In this document: piece after piece, positions 7,929 to 15,931 of the stretch
Layout: each line of letters begins with the position of its first letter
Position numbering within the stretch: position 1 is the stretch's first letter
From: Melastoma dodecandrum
Lineage: Eukaryota > Streptophyta > Magnoliopsida > Myrtales > Melastomataceae
NCBI GenBank assembly: GCA_029817715.1
Contig: JARUPY010000296.1
Span: forward strand, 38,593 to 102,592
Reading direction: 5' to 3'
DNA length: 64,000 nucleotides
Made by a program: the position numbers and the translations under genes
Notes under the pieces: generated by a model
Seen by the model: only the letters and a program-made list of their open reading frames with translations
Databases searched by the model: none
Told to the model about the DNA's origin: nothing

Positions 7929-8266
7929 TCAGAAGGCGGCGGTAGCCAGCCTGCGCGCCAACCCATGGCCTGAGCAGCGCCTGCTGCACCTTGACCGTGC
8001 CGAGGAGCGTGGCGAGCGACGCGAGGCAGACCGTGACCAAGCCGGCCTCCTTCGGGAAACCCGCGCTGACGAAGTGATCGGTGAGCGCGATGCCCACGAT
8101 CGACGCACAGGCTAGTCCGACGGCGATCGTCCCGTACATCACGACCCAAAACCTGTTTGGGGATTGCGGCGCTGGGCGTCATGAGGATGTCCTTATATCT
8201 CGCCGGCAGGAATAGGAGATCGTCGACCACGCCGTAAAGGCGCGTGGCCGCGTCGTATGTTGACAA
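7929..8266 (-). CDS. membrane protein, about 112 aa, two frame breaks
   Basis: Start possibly TTG 8266 (STYDAATRLYGVVDDLLFLP). Removing one A in CCCAAAC near 8150 joins this to FWVVMYGTIAVGLACASIVG, giving one protein with two membrane helices (MYGTIAVGLACASIVGIAL and AGLVTVCLASLATLLGTV). A second break near 7960 restores the C-terminus ARRLATAAF. The gene begins only about 25 nt from the previous terminator and has no hairpin leader. Confidence 0.55.
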
Positions 8267-8290
8267 TCCTGGGCTTTGCGCCGCCGGCCA

Positions 8291-8324
8291 CGAGAGAAGG
8301 GCGGTGCCCGTGAGGGCCCGCCCT
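8291..8324 (-). terminator. terminator after 8350-8604
   Basis: GGGCGGTGCCC-GTGA-GGGCCCGCCC stem; part of the duplicated block that recurs at 43751. Confidence 0.8.
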
Positions 8325-8349
8325 GGTCTCGGTGGCGCGGTGCGGTGGT

Positions 8350-8604
8350 TCAGGCGGCGACGCCGGCCTTGCGCGCGTAGTGCTCGGAGATGCGGCGGGC
8401 GCGGGCGACGGCCTTGCCGTCGGCGATCTTCTTCTCGATGTGCGCCTTGATCTTCCGGTCGACGTAGCTCTGGCGGATCGCCTTGGTGCGGGCCTTGGCC
8501 TTGCCCTCGGCGCGGGCCTTCATGCCGTAGCCGTAGCGGATGGCCTTCAGCTCGGCCTCGGTGCGCTTGCGGGCGGGGGCGGTGGTCTCGGTGGTCTGGG
8601 TCAT
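8350..8604 (-). CDS. small highly basic protein, 84 aa
   Basis: Intact. Lys/Arg/Ala-rich helical protein: RKRTEAELKAIRYGYGMKAR, then KARTKAIRQSYVDRKIKAHI, ending ISEHYARKAGVAA. The RKRTEAELKA start resembles the KPRSEKQ/KREMSEAQ modules of other proteins here. Near-identical copy at 43809-44067. Probable nucleic-acid binder by composition only. Confidence 0.8.
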   Translation of the reverse strand: MTQTTETTAPARKRTEAELKAIRYGYGMKARAEGKAKARTKAIRQSYVDRKIKAHIEKKIADGKAVARARRISEHYARKAGVAA

Positions 8605-8619
8605 CGTCGTCGTCCTTCA

Positions 8620-8648
8620 GGGGTTTGTCGCAGACATGCGATCATCCC
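8620..8648 (-). promoter_or_regulatory. leader hairpin of 8350-8604
   Basis: TCGCA-GACA-TGCGA. Confidence 0.8.
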
Positions 8649-8729
8649 TTGATCCGGAATCGGATGTCCGGCCGCGCAGGCGGACGGGTTTGGCGGGCTG
8701 TGAGGCCCGCTGTTTTGACCCCGGCCCAT

Positions 8730-8759
8730 GAGAAAAGGGCGGTCCGTGAGGACCGCCCT
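8730..8759 (-). terminator. terminator after 8779-9642
   Basis: GGGCGGTCC-GTGA-GGACCGCCC, then UUUUC. Confidence 0.85.
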
Positions 8760-8778
8760 CGCCGGGGGTGTCGCGCTG

Positions 8779-9642
8779 TCAGGCTGCCCGGCAGCCTGAG
8801 CTTTGCCCGGAGCCTGGGGATCATCGCCAGGCAGTGCCGGTACTCCGTCTCCATCACCTCCGGGCCGGTGAACCTCTGGGCGTCCGTGTCTGGCGCGTGG
8901 ATGAGAGGGGAAGGCGGAGCCGCGCTCAGGCCGCGAGCGGCTCGCGGTACGGCTTCTCGCGCCTGGTCGAGGAAGGCGTTCGCGCGGGCGAGCGCATCCA
9001 TCTCCAGAGCCGCGTCGGTCCGCTCCGAGTGCAGCAGCAGGGCGATCGCCTTGCGGGCGCGCTTCACGTCCTCGATCGAGCGGTACGCCTTGCGCTTGAG
9101 CACGGCCTCGATCTCGGTCCAGACCGGGTTGCCGGTCTCGGGCTGGGCGGCCTTGGGACGCTCGCCGAGGTGTCGGAAGAAGCCCTCGAATGGGTTGTCG
9201 CGCGGGTCGGCCTTCGCGCGCTCTTTGGCGCGGGCGTCGAACCCGGGCGAGGCTCGTCCTCGACCTTGGCCCGGCTCTTCACGGGTGCGACGGCGAGGAT
9301 CTCGACGCGGTAGGTGCCGCCCTTGCGGACCTTGACCTTCACGTCCTGGGTCACCCACAGGCCCGTGAACGAGCCGCCGTTCGGGCCGTCGCCGATCTTG
9401 TAGGCGATGGTCAGGTCGCGCCCGACGCCGTCGACCGCTGTGTCGGCGTCCGCACCGAAGGCGGCGGCCCACTCGTAGCCGGCCTCGGGCGACGCGCCGG
9501 CCGGCGAGATCCGCAGCTTGCGGTAGCCCTTGCCGTTCTTCGCCTGGCTGACGGTGGTGCGCATCTCGACCCGCAGGGTGGCGAGCACCGCCTTGGACAC
9601 GGCGCAGGCGAGCTCGAGCGTGCACAGGTCGATGTGGCTCAT
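8779..9642 (-). CDS. hypothetical protein, about 287 aa, two frame breaks
   Basis: One of the longest proteins here. N-terminal beta-rich domain (LRVEMRTTVSQAKNGKGYRK, TQDVKVKVRKGGTYRVEILA); a break near 9240; a helical middle (DPRDNPFEGFFRHLG, SIEDVKRARKAIALLLHSER); and a C-terminal METEYRHCLAMIPRLRA segment shared with 22600-22992 (MQARYKHCLDMIPGLRA). A second break near 8805 gives a short tail. The N-terminal half might be an ssDNA-binding-like fold, but this is a guess. Confidence 0.6.
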
Positions 9643-9654
9643 CGTCGTTCTCCT

Positions 9655-9683
9655 GGGGTTTGTCGCCAAGAGGCGATCAACCC
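9655..9683 (-). promoter_or_regulatory. leader hairpin of 8779-9642
   Basis: TCGCC-AAGA-GGCGA. Confidence 0.8.
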
Positions 9684-9801
9684 GATCCTCTGCGAGAGGA
9701 GGATCCGAATCTGTTGAGGAGCGGTGCGCCGGTGTTTACCGGAGCCCGTGCGATTCGTAGGGTCCGGCGGCCGGGCGAGACCGGCGGCGCGGAGGTGATC
9801 T

Positions 9802-10053
9802 ATGCGGGACGATCTTGTCCGGGCGATCCGGCGTCAGGCTCCATCGCTGATCTTCGGCAGCGTGGGCCTGGTCCTGGGCGCGTCCGCGCTCATTGGGTTC
9901 GCGGTGGCGGATCACGCGACGCTGGACGTCATGCCGTCCCGGGTGTTCCTCGGGACCCTCGGGAGCTGCGCCCTCGGCATCACCGCGCTCGCCTACGCCC
10001 TCGTTCAGATCCGGGCGGCAACCGACGAAGGAACGACCCTGACATGGCGGTGA
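9802..10053 (+). CDS. two-helix membrane protein, 83 aa
   Basis: Plus strand. Start ATG 9802 after an excellent Shine-Dalgarno (GGAGGTGATC). Membrane helices at residues about 16-36 (LIFGSVGLVLGASALIGFAV) and 48-68 (VFLGTLGSCALGITALAYAL). Overlaps the next gene by 10 nt. Pairs with 10044-10268 as a small membrane operon lacking the hairpin leader. Function unknown. Confidence 0.8.
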   Translation: MRDDLVRAIRRQAPSLIFGSVGLVLGASALIGFAVADHATLDVMPSRVFLGTLGSCALGITALAYALVQIRAATDEGTTLTWR

Positions 10054-10268
10054 AGATTGGGATGGTGGTCGTCCTGGCCGGCCTCGTCGCCGGGCATCTG
10101 TGTCTCGCCGGGCTCCTCGCCCTGGCCCAATGGGTGATCTGGCGCGAGATGGGGCTGTGGTCGGTGCCGTTTCAGATCGGCCTCGCGGCGCTCTGCCTCG
10201 TGCTGACGCGTGTTCACCTCGACACCGTGAATCTCCGGACCAACGACCGGCTGTTCGCGAGGCCCTGA
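10044..10268 (+). CDS. two-helix membrane protein, 74 aa
   Basis: Start ATG 10044 inside the end of 9802-10053. Helices at residues about 5-28 (GMVVVLAGLVAGHLCLAGLL) and 41-58 (PFQIGLAALCLVLTRVHL). Ends facing the next minus-strand gene. Unrecognised. Confidence 0.75.
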   Translation: MAVKIGMVVVLAGLVAGHLCLAGLLALAQWVIWREMGLWSVPFQIGLAALCLVLTRVHLDTVNLRTNDRLFARP

Positions 10269-10294
10269 GCCGGACGATTTGCCCCGCCGGGCAC

Positions 10295-10327
10295 GAAGAG
10301 AGGGCGGTCCCCCGACGGGGCCGCCCT
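10295..10327 (-). terminator. terminator after 10348-10545
   Basis: GGGCGGTCCCCCGACGGGGCCGCCC, serving both convergent units. Confidence 0.75.
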
Positions 10328-10347
10328 TCGCATGTCCGCCCTGGGGC

Positions 10348-10545
10348 TTACGCCGCGAGGCTCTCGGCGGCCGCGCGCTGCGCGTCGCGGCGGGCGCGGA
10401 CCATCTCGCCGAACCGGGCATCGCTCGCGAGCTGCCGCTCGGTGCGGGGCTTCTTCACCGTCTCGGCGACGACGGGCACGTCGACGACGGCGGCGCGGCG
10501 GGCCTGGATCGAGCGGCGGATGGCGATGCGCTGAGCGAGCTTCAT
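10348..10545 (-). CDS. small basic IAIRR-family protein, 65 aa
   Basis: Intact. N-terminal module MKLAQRIAIRRSIQARRAAV; C-terminal module KPRTERQLASDARFGEMVRA, which is also the tail of the unrelated protein 31587-32021 (KPRSEKQIASDRAWGERMRA). A good example of module exchange. Role unknown. Confidence 0.8.
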   Translation of the reverse strand: MKLAQRIAIRRSIQARRAAVVDVPVVAETVKKPRTERQLASDARFGEMVRARRDAQRAAAESLAA

Positions 10546-10560
10546 GGTCTTCGTCCTTCT

Positions 10561-10589
10561 GGGGTTTGTCGCCATCTGGCGATCAACCC
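10561..10589 (-). promoter_or_regulatory. leader hairpin of 10348-10545
   Basis: TCGCC-ATCT-GGCGA; second hairpin GATCTC-GAAT-GAGATT at 10593-10608. Confidence 0.8.
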
Positions 10590-10668
10590 AGAGATCTCGA
10601 ATGAGATTGGACGGACGCGTAGGCGGCCGCGTTTTTGCCCCCGTCACGGGTTTGTCGGCGTGCGCAGA

Positions 10669-10699
10669 AGAAAAGGGCGGTGCCCGTGAGGGTCCGTCC
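10669..10699 (-). terminator. terminator after 10735-11010
   Basis: GGGCGGTGCCC-GTGA-GGGTCCGTCC with U4 on the minus strand. Confidence 0.75.
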
Positions 10700-10734
10700 T
10701 CACCTCGATCCGTGTCATCGTGAGACGCTGGCTT

Positions 10735-11010
10735 CTAGTGGACGGCGATCGCCGTCCGCTCCCACGAGATCCCGGCGTCGACGATCCGGGAGAGCGTCCC
10801 GCAGACCGCGTCGTACCGGGCGTCGGACACGGGCGCGTAGGTCTCGCCCGCGCCCCGCTCGCACAGGTCGTTGATCACGAGGCCTTCCTTCTCGTACAGG
10901 TACGCGAACCGGAAGGTCGCGCTGGCGGCCGGGCCGGAGACCGTGACGGTCATGGCCGTAAAGCCCCGACGATCCTTCTCGGCGCAGGCGAGGGTCTGAT
11001 AGTCCCGCAT
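10735..11010 (-). CDS. hypothetical protein, 91 aa
   Basis: Intact alpha/beta protein: TAMTVTVSGPAASATFRFAYLY, then LVINDLCERGAGETYAPVSD. Two Cys. ATG 11010 behind a degenerate leader. Unrecognised. Confidence 0.75.
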   Translation of the reverse strand: MRDYQTLACAEKDRRGFTAMTVTVSGPAASATFRFAYLYEKEGLVINDLCERGAGETYAPVSDARYDAVCGTLSRIVDAGISWERTAIAVH

Positions 11011-11222
11011 CGTCGTCTTCCCGGGGTTTGGCGCGAGCCCCCGATCAATCTCGCGATCCGCGATCGAGTAACCGTGGCCCGGCGACGGGCCGTGTTGTGC
11101 TTGAGCAACTCGGCTTCGATCCCATTCATGTACGCCTCACGGCGGGCGGCGATCCGAGCCGTGATGGTCTCCGTGCGGGCTTCGTTCGCGCGGCGGATCG
11201 CGAGCGTCTGAGCGACGGTCAT
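10950..11222 (-). CDS. small basic IAIRR-family protein, 3' end uncertain
   Basis: MTVAQTLAIRRANEARTETI is a clear family N-terminus. The open frame then crosses the leader of 10735-11010 and overlaps that gene, so the true stop probably lies near 11040-11060. No terminator lies between the two genes. Confidence 0.55.
   Translation of the reverse strand: MTVAQTLAIRRANEARTETITARIAARREAYMNGIEAELLKHNTARRRATVTRSRIARLIGGSRQTPGRRRCGTIRPSPAPRRIVGALRP
11023..11050 (-). promoter_or_regulatory. degenerate leader of 10735-11010
   Basis: GGGGTTTGGCGCGAG...CGATCAA keeps the flanks but the stem is largely lost. Confidence 0.45.
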
Positions 11223-11237
11223 CGTCTTCGTCCTTCA

Positions 11238-11266
11238 GGGGTTTGTCGCGCGTGCGCGATCACCCC
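11238..11266 (-). promoter_or_regulatory. leader hairpin of 10950-11222
   Basis: TCGCG-CGTG-CGCGA. Confidence 0.8.
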
Positions 11267-11355
11267 CTGAGACCTGATGGTCGCATTGGGCTGCCTCGGC
11301 CTGTTTGCTATCGCCGCTGCCGCGCCAGATCGGCGCGGGTTTTTCGGCTTGGCCA

Positions 11356-11390
11356 TGAGAGAAGGGCGGGTCCCATGAAGGGCCCGCCCG
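11356..11390 (-). terminator. terminator after 11397-11985
   Basis: GGGCGGGTCCC-ATGAA-GGGCCCGCCC. Confidence 0.75.
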
Positions 11391-11396
11391 GGTGCC

Positions 11397-11985
11397 TCAG
11401 TGGAGCGTGCCGGTGGTCGCAGCGTTCCAGATCGCGTCGCGATCCGCGTTTGCACTGCTCCAGCGCGTCGAGTTCGGCCGAGGCCTGCTTCATCGCCGTG
11501 ACCTGAGCCTGGTCTGGCATCTGGGTCACCTCGAAGACATCGCCTCTCGCGACGGCGACGAAGTCGACCATGTTCAGCCCGAAGGGCTCGTAGCTCTCGT
11601 GCAGCAATTCGATCCACTCGGGATTGCGCACGATGAAGGGGTAGACTGCGTCGTCGCTGTCCATGCGGATCTCGCCCTTCAGGACGGTCTCACCGGTGAC
11701 TTCACAGGTGTGGTCGTCGAGGTCGATGATCTCACCCGTGAGGATGTAGCTCTCCGCCGGGCCGGCAACATGGAGCGAGCCGTCGACCATCTGGCCGTAG
11801 AGCGTGACCGGGCCATTGACGATCGGTCCGAGCAGGCTCATGGCCTCGGCCGAGATATGGACCGGCGTCATTTGCTCTTGGCCCAAGACGACGTGCTTGA
11901 GCAGGCCCGTCGTCTGCTCCTTGCCGACGATCAGTTTGAACAGGTCTCCGGAGAACACGTTCGGATCGCGCTGCGCGTCGGACAT
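11397..11985 (-). CDS. VFSG-family protein, about 195 aa, one frame break
   Basis: Starts MSDAQRDPNVFSGDLFKLIV. Distant member of the family at 18332, 19173 and 53508: VFSG start, a middle strand pair around GPIVNGPVTLYGQMVDGSLHVAG, and a second lobe ending VDFVAVARGDVFEVTQM. One extra A near 11449; without it the protein ends AIWNAATTGTLH. Two similar lobes suggest a duplicated beta-barrel (OB-like) fold, by pattern only. Confidence 0.65.
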
Positions 11986-11998
11986 CGTCGTTCCTTTT

Positions 11999-12027
11999 GG
12001 GGTTTGTCGCCCATCGGCGATCAATCC
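11999..12027 (-). promoter_or_regulatory. leader hairpin of 11397-11985
   Basis: TCGCC-CATC-GGCGA. Confidence 0.8.
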
Positions 12028-12111
12028 ATCGATCGATGATCGATCCCCTCACGGAAGGCCGCGCGACGCTTGAGGCGTGAATGCCGGAGGCCTGATTTGC
12101 GGAGCCTGCGC

Positions 12112-12146
12112 AAAAGAAAAGGGCGGTGCCCATCGGGCCCGCCCTG
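12112..12146 (-). terminator. terminator after 12169-12387
   Basis: GGGCGGTGCCC-ATC-GGGCCCGCCC, then UUUUCUUUU. Confidence 0.85.
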
Positions 12147-12168
12147 TCTCGTGTGCCGAGGGTGACGC

Positions 12169-12387
12169 TTATGCGGCGACCGGCGTCTCGGCGGTGAGCG
12201 CCTCGCGCGCGGCCTTCTTGGCGGCGCGACCGGCCTGCAGGCTCGGCAGGATCACGGTGTTCCACACCAGCGCCTGCTTCTCGCTCATCGGGCGCTTGGC
12301 CTTCGGCGCGGGGGTGACGGCCTCGCCGGCGACGGCGGCGCGGGCCTGGATCGAACGGCGGATGGCGATTTTCTGCGAGAGCTTCAT
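12169..12387 (-). CDS. small basic IAIRR-family protein, 72 aa
   Basis: Intact. N-module MKLSQKIAIRRSIQARAAVA; C-module AKRPMSEKQALVWNTVILPS, also found as the tail of 40712-41210 (AKREMSEAQKLAWNTIILPK) behind a different N-terminal domain. Ends TAETPVAA. Helical. Confidence 0.8.
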   Translation of the reverse strand: MKLSQKIAIRRSIQARAAVAGEAVTPAPKAKRPMSEKQALVWNTVILPSLQAGRAAKKAAREALTAETPVAA

Positions 12388-12403
12388 GGTGTGATGTCCT
12401 TCA

Positions 12404-12432
12404 GGGGTTTGTCGCGAAATCGCGATCATCCC
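12404..12432 (-). promoter_or_regulatory. leader hairpin of 12169-12387
   Basis: TCGCG-AAAT-CGCGA. Confidence 0.8.
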
Positions 12433-12505
12433 TTGGACCTCGTCCATGTCTCGGCTGCCGCAGGGCGGCCGATCGCGGCGGGTCCGGATTTGCCCGGCGC
12501 GCCAA

Positions 12506-12536
12506 CGAAAAAGGGCGGTGCCACAGGCACCGCCCT
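12506..12536 (-). terminator. terminator after 12549-13032
   Basis: GGGCGGTGCC-ACA-GGCACCGCCC, then U5. Confidence 0.85.
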
Positions 12537-12548
12537 CCGTGTCTTCGA

Positions 12549-13032
12549 TCAGCGTTCGACACCGAATAGCGGCACCGTCTTTTCGAGTTCGAACGGCGGC
12601 TCGCGGTTGCCGTCGAAGGTCTCGCCGCAGCCGCCGCAGGTGAACGGGGCACTGTCGGCGATCTCCTCGGAACCGCGTTTCGGCACCATGCGACCGCGAC
12701 GCCAGTGATAGGTGATGAAGCCGCCGATCGTCATGTCGGTCGATCCGCATTCCGGGCACCGGGGCCCGGAGGATTTTGTCCCGGCCGCGGCGGTCATCGT
12801 GCCTTGGCCGCTTGGCGACGCCGGGATCGCTTCGAGCCGGTCGCGCGCGGTAGCTGCACGGGCCATCGGGCAGCGGCCGCGACCGGAACGACGGCCGCTC
12901 GAACGGGTCGTCGTCGGCTTGTCCCCTGGCGAGCGCGGGAGGATTCGGCAGGCCGAGGCTCGCGCTCAGGCGCAGGTCGGCCCCGAGGCCGATCGGTCCT
13001 CCGATCATCGTTCGCCGGATCCCTGCCACCAT
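12549..13032 (-). CDS. zinc-ribbon protein, about 160 aa, one frame break
   Basis: ATG 13032 after AGGAGG. A basic/Pro-rich N-terminal region breaks near 12862 and continues into a C-terminal zinc ribbon: CPECGSTDM followed about 40 residues later by CGGCGETFDGN. Two CxxC pairs fit one structural Zn. Likely a nucleic-acid-binding accessory protein. No leader hairpin. Confidence 0.65.
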
Positions 13033-13079
13033 GGAACGGCCTCCTGCTTCGGTGGGTACGCCTTTAACTGGGCTGCCGT

Positions 13080-13424
13080 TCAGTGCCGTGCGCCGACGAC
13101 TTCTCGTGTCAGCGCCAACAGCTCGGATACGGGCGTTTCGCGATTCGAGGCGATGCGCACGAAGATCGGGTTCTTGAACGGGTCGAGCTTACCGACGGTC
13201 GCCGCGACGTCGGCGATGAACGCGCCGCCCTTCATGCCGTGCGCGGTGCCGTGGTCGATCTGGATCGAGAAGGCGAGGATCTCGGTGACGGCCGCGCCGA
13301 TCTCGGTGGCGGCGGTCTTCTCAGCGAGCGAGGCGAGCATCACGAGGTCGAGCTTGCTCTTCGGCTGGTAGACGCCCTCGCGGATGGCGGTGCGGACCTG
13401 GGTGGCGAAGCTGATCTCGGTCAT
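13080..13424 (-). CDS. hypothetical protein, paralogue of 35508-36218, 114 aa
   Basis: Intact. N-terminus FATQVRTAIREGVYQPKSKL aligns with FIVEVRKAIRAGTYRPAAGS of 35508-36218, and ILAFSIQIDH aligns with AFAMAMQIDW. Shorter than that paralogue. Helical, soluble. Unknown function. Confidence 0.8.
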   Translation of the reverse strand: MTEISFATQVRTAIREGVYQPKSKLDLVMLASLAEKTAATEIGAAVTEILAFSIQIDHGTAHGMKGGAFIADVAATVGKLDPFKNPIFVRIASNRETPVSELLALTREVVGARH

Positions 13425-13436
13425 CGTCGTCCTCTT

Positions 13437-13467
13437 GGGGTTTGTCGCGAATCCGCGATCACACCCC
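13437..13467 (-). promoter_or_regulatory. intercistronic leader hairpin before 13080-13424
   Basis: TCGCG-AATC-CGCGA. Its TGA is the stop codon of the upstream gene 13459-13701. Confidence 0.8.
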
Positions 13468-13701
13468 TTCGCTAGAGCCGGAGGCGGACGGGGCGGCCGC
13501 AGGGCCGCCCGGGTCTTGGACAGGCGGGAACGGATCCTTCAGAAACCGCGCCAGGGTCCCGATCCGCACGGCGGTGTCGCGGACGACGCCCTGGCTGAGC
13601 TTTTTCCCGCGGCCGCGGTGGTAGCTCTGGCAGGGCGGGGACGTCGTGACGATCGTCCCGGACCCGAGGGCCTCATCGAGATTCGGGAAGCGCAGCGTCA
13701 T
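13459..13701 (-). CDS. 80-aa protein with a PPCQ motif
   Basis: Intact. Contains TTSPPCQSYHRGRGKK, resembling motif IV (PPCQ/PCQ with the catalytic Cys) of C5-cytosine methyltransferases, then VRDTAVRIGTLARFLK. The rest of a methyltransferase is absent, so it is either a fragment or a coincidence. ATG 13701 after GAGG; the stop lies inside the next leader. Confidence 0.6.
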   Translation of the reverse strand: MTLRFPNLDEALGSGTIVTTSPPCQSYHRGRGKKLSQGVVRDTAVRIGTLARFLKDPFPPVQDPGGPAAAPSASGSSEGV

Positions 13702-13768
13702 GGCAACCTCGGTTTTCGCGCGAAACGGGATCGCCTCCCGCCGTGCGGAAGGCGCAGATCGGGGGGCG

Positions 13769-14476
13769 TCAGGCGGCCTCGGCCCACGTTGCGTGGCTGA
13801 CCCGTGGCCGCCCGAACAGGCGGCGCAGGGTCCAGGTTTCCTCCACCGGGACGGTGAGCCTCGGCCGGTAGGGCTCGCCGGCGTTCCCCGTCGGGGCGGG
13901 GGCGAGCAGCGCGGCGTTCATCTGGGCGACCGCGCGCGTGCCGCGGAGGACGATCTGCTGCAGGCTCGCGGGATCGACCGGTATGGATTCGTGCTTCGTG
14001 ATCCGCCGAGCGATCTCGTGGAGACCGCCGTCGATGATCGCCTGTAAGGCGATGGGGTCGAGAGGTTCCCGGTAGAGGGTCCTGACCTGTCCGGCCAAAG
14101 CCTCAAGATCCGGAGCCTCGCCGCACAGGCAGCGCGCCAGGGCTTCGGGCGCTTCGCAGTCCATGAAATACATGTGCAGCGTGGACGAACCGACGCTCTC
14201 CCGCAGGAGTTCGGGCCCGTAGACCTCGCGGTCGAGGCGTCCATAGCCGCCGAGATTCGTCGGGCCGTCCAGGGACGCGTCGACGCTGAACAGCGCGGTG
14301 GTCGCCGCGTCGAGGTACATCGTGCCCGGCGTGCCGGTGAGCGCCGACGGTCCCTTGAGCGTGCCCCGGGTGACGACGTCGTCGCCGAGCACGAAGGGCT
14401 GGAGGGTGACGCCGAGTTCGAGGGTGGGGCCGTCGATCGGCGTCAGGGCGAGGTAGGTGCGGTCGCGCGCGGCCAT
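13769..14476 (-). CDS. hypothetical protein, 235 aa
   Basis: Intact, ATG 14476 after AGGAGA. Beta-rich first half (LGVTLQPFVLGDDVVTRGTL), Cys pair in DCEAPEALARCLCGEAPDLE, helical second half. Second gene of a two-gene unit led by 14515-15003. Unrecognised. Confidence 0.8.
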   Translation of the reverse strand: MAARDRTYLALTPIDGPTLELGVTLQPFVLGDDVVTRGTLKGPSALTGTPGTMYLDAATTALFSVDASLDGPTNLGGYGRLDREVYGPELLRESVGSSTLHMYFMDCEAPEALARCLCGEAPDLEALAGQVRTLYREPLDPIALQAIIDGGLHEIARRITKHESIPVDPASLQQIVLRGTRAVAQMNAALLAPAPTGNAGEPYRPRLTVPVEETWTLRRLFGRPRVSHATWAEAA

Positions 14477-14514
14477 GGCGGATCTCCTGATGGGGGAACG
14501 GGTAGCGGGCGGTC

Positions 14515-15003
14515 TCAGACGGCCGCCATCTCGGCCAGCGCCGCGTCGCGGGCGGCGAGCACGGCCCGGGCGTAGGCCTTCGGGGCCCACGGGCGGATCG
14601 CGCAGGATCCGGCGAGCGGGCCGCAGCCCATGTAGATCGGATCGCCGTCGCGGAACTGGTCCGGGATATCCCGAGCGTAGTCCACGTCCTGGCGCTCCTT
14701 GGCGCTGAGCGCCGAGCCGGTGCAGAGCTCGTGGCGGAGGTAGCGCAGCCGCACGTGGGTCAGCGCCTCGTGGGCGGCGACGGTCTCGGTGAGCTTCGCC
14801 TCGACCTCGGCGAGGCTCGGCACGTGCGGGAACGTGTGCACGTGGAAGTCCTGATCGCCGTCGCGGACCCAGCGCGGGTTTTCCGGCATCGCCGCGTTCG
14901 AGACCTGGTCGAAGGTCACGATCAGCCGGGTCCAGGTGACCGGGTCGGAGCCGACCGAGAAGCGGCGGGCGTCGGCGAGGCTGATCGGGGTCTTCGTGAT
15001 CAT
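14515..15003 (-). CDS. hypothetical protein, 162 aa
   Basis: Intact. MITKTPISLADARRFSVG..., then VTWTRLIVTFDQVSNAA, a His-rich strand (DFHVHTFPHVPS) and helices VEAKLTETVAAHEAL. Leads the unit with 13769-14476, 38 bp apart. Function unknown. Confidence 0.8.
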   Translation of the reverse strand: MITKTPISLADARRFSVGSDPVTWTRLIVTFDQVSNAAMPENPRWVRDGDQDFHVHTFPHVPSLAEVEAKLTETVAAHEALTHVRLRYLRHELCTGSALSAKERQDVDYARDIPDQFRDGDPIYMGCGPLAGSCAIRPWAPKAYARAVLAARDAALAEMAAV

Positions 15004-15018
15004 CGCGTCGTCCTTTCC

Positions 15019-15047
15019 GGGGTTTGTCGCCTGGAGGCGATCAACCC
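15019..15047 (-). promoter_or_regulatory. leader hairpin of 14515-15003
   Basis: TCGCC-TGGA-GGCGA. Confidence 0.8.
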
Positions 15048-15203
15048 GTCGATCGACGATCGATCCGCGTGCCGCCGCAGGGCGGCCGCTGGAGCGCCTG
15101 CCGGAAGGGGAACGGGTTGAGCGGTCGATTGAGATTGCCCGGCCGGTTAACCCTCCGGTATGGTCACGCTTGTGACAGTAATGAATCGCGCAAAGGACAG
15201 GAT

Positions 15204-15854
15204 ATGCGACGACTGACGAAGATCTTGCGCGACGACCGCGGGGCCAACGCGATCGAGTATGCTCTGATTGCAGCCCTGATTGGCATCGGTCTGATCGGTT
15301 CGCTCGTCGGCACGCGGACGTCGCTGTCGAGCATTTTCGGGTCGCTCTCGACGACGATGGCTTCAGCTTCCCCGGGCGGAGGTCAGCCGGCCGCTGCTCA
15401 GCCGAACCCGGCATTTGCCGGAAAGACACTGTCGACGCGGACCGCGACGGTTCGGCCATGGGGCGCGACGCAGTACAATTATACCTATACCGATGGATCG
15501 ACGGCGACGTACTACACGGCGTCGGCTTACAACGGATCGTATTACCGATCCAACCTGTCGATGACCGACGCGGCGACGGGCCTGAAGTACACCTATACGC
15601 CGAGCGAGGTCGATACGACGAACGGTCAGACGCTTGCGGCTGGCTTGAGCGTGGTATCGTACTATGCCAGCGGAAATCAGAAGACCTACACGAACTATTC
15701 GCTGGACCAGACCGGTCAGACCTGGACGGGCAATCTCGTCGGGTATGCGGATTCACCTGGAGCCGGCGGGCTCAACAACGGCACTGTGACGGCTCCAGTC
15801 TCGCAGTATCAGAGCATCTACGATCAGTACAATGCGTATAAGGCGAATCCCTGA
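15204..15854 (+). CDS. Flp-type prepilin-like protein 2, 216 aa
   Basis: Intact, ATG 15204 after AGGACAGGAT. Short basic leader ending RDDRG, cleavage, then ANAIEYALIAALIGIGLIGS (Flp helix with the conserved Glu-Tyr). The roughly 160-residue C-terminal domain is Tyr/Thr/Ser-rich (YNYTYTDGSTATYYTASAYN, QTWTGNLVGYADSPGAGG). Secreted through a Tad-type system if the host has one; none is encoded here. Confidence 0.85.
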   Translation: MRRLTKILRDDRGANAIEYALIAALIGIGLIGSLVGTRTSLSSIFGSLSTTMASASPGGGQPAAAQPNPAFAGKTLSTRTATVRPWGATQYNYTYTDGSTATYYTASAYNGSYYRSNLSMTDAATGLKYTYTPSEVDTTNGQTLAAGLSVVSYYASGNQKTYTNYSLDQTGQTWTGNLVGYADSPGAGGLNNGTVTAPVSQYQSIYDQYNAYKANP

Positions 15855-15887
15855 TCGCATGATCCGCGGATTTTGACGGCGGGTGAT

Positions 15888-15918
15888 GAGAAAAGGGCGG
15901 CCGACGGACCGCCCTTTG
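15888..15918 (-). terminator. shared terminator, prepilin 2 and 15932-16543
   Basis: GGGCGGTCCGTCGGCCGCCC-type stem with A/T runs on both sides. Confidence 0.75.
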
Positions 15919-15931
15919 TCGTTCTGGTCTC

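Larger units (their letters stand above)
8294..8648. repeat. duplicated cassette, left copy
   Basis: Terminator, ORF and leader recur almost unchanged at 43753-44109, 35.5 kb away in the same orientation. Differences: one inserted T inside the right ORF, a two-codon change near the start and two substitutions in the leader loop and stem. Confidence 0.85.

Noticed and set aside
8776..8854. Separate small gene METEYRHCLAMIP
   Set aside because: It is in frame with the C-terminal part of 8779-9642 and matches the tail of 22600-22992, so it belongs to the larger protein.
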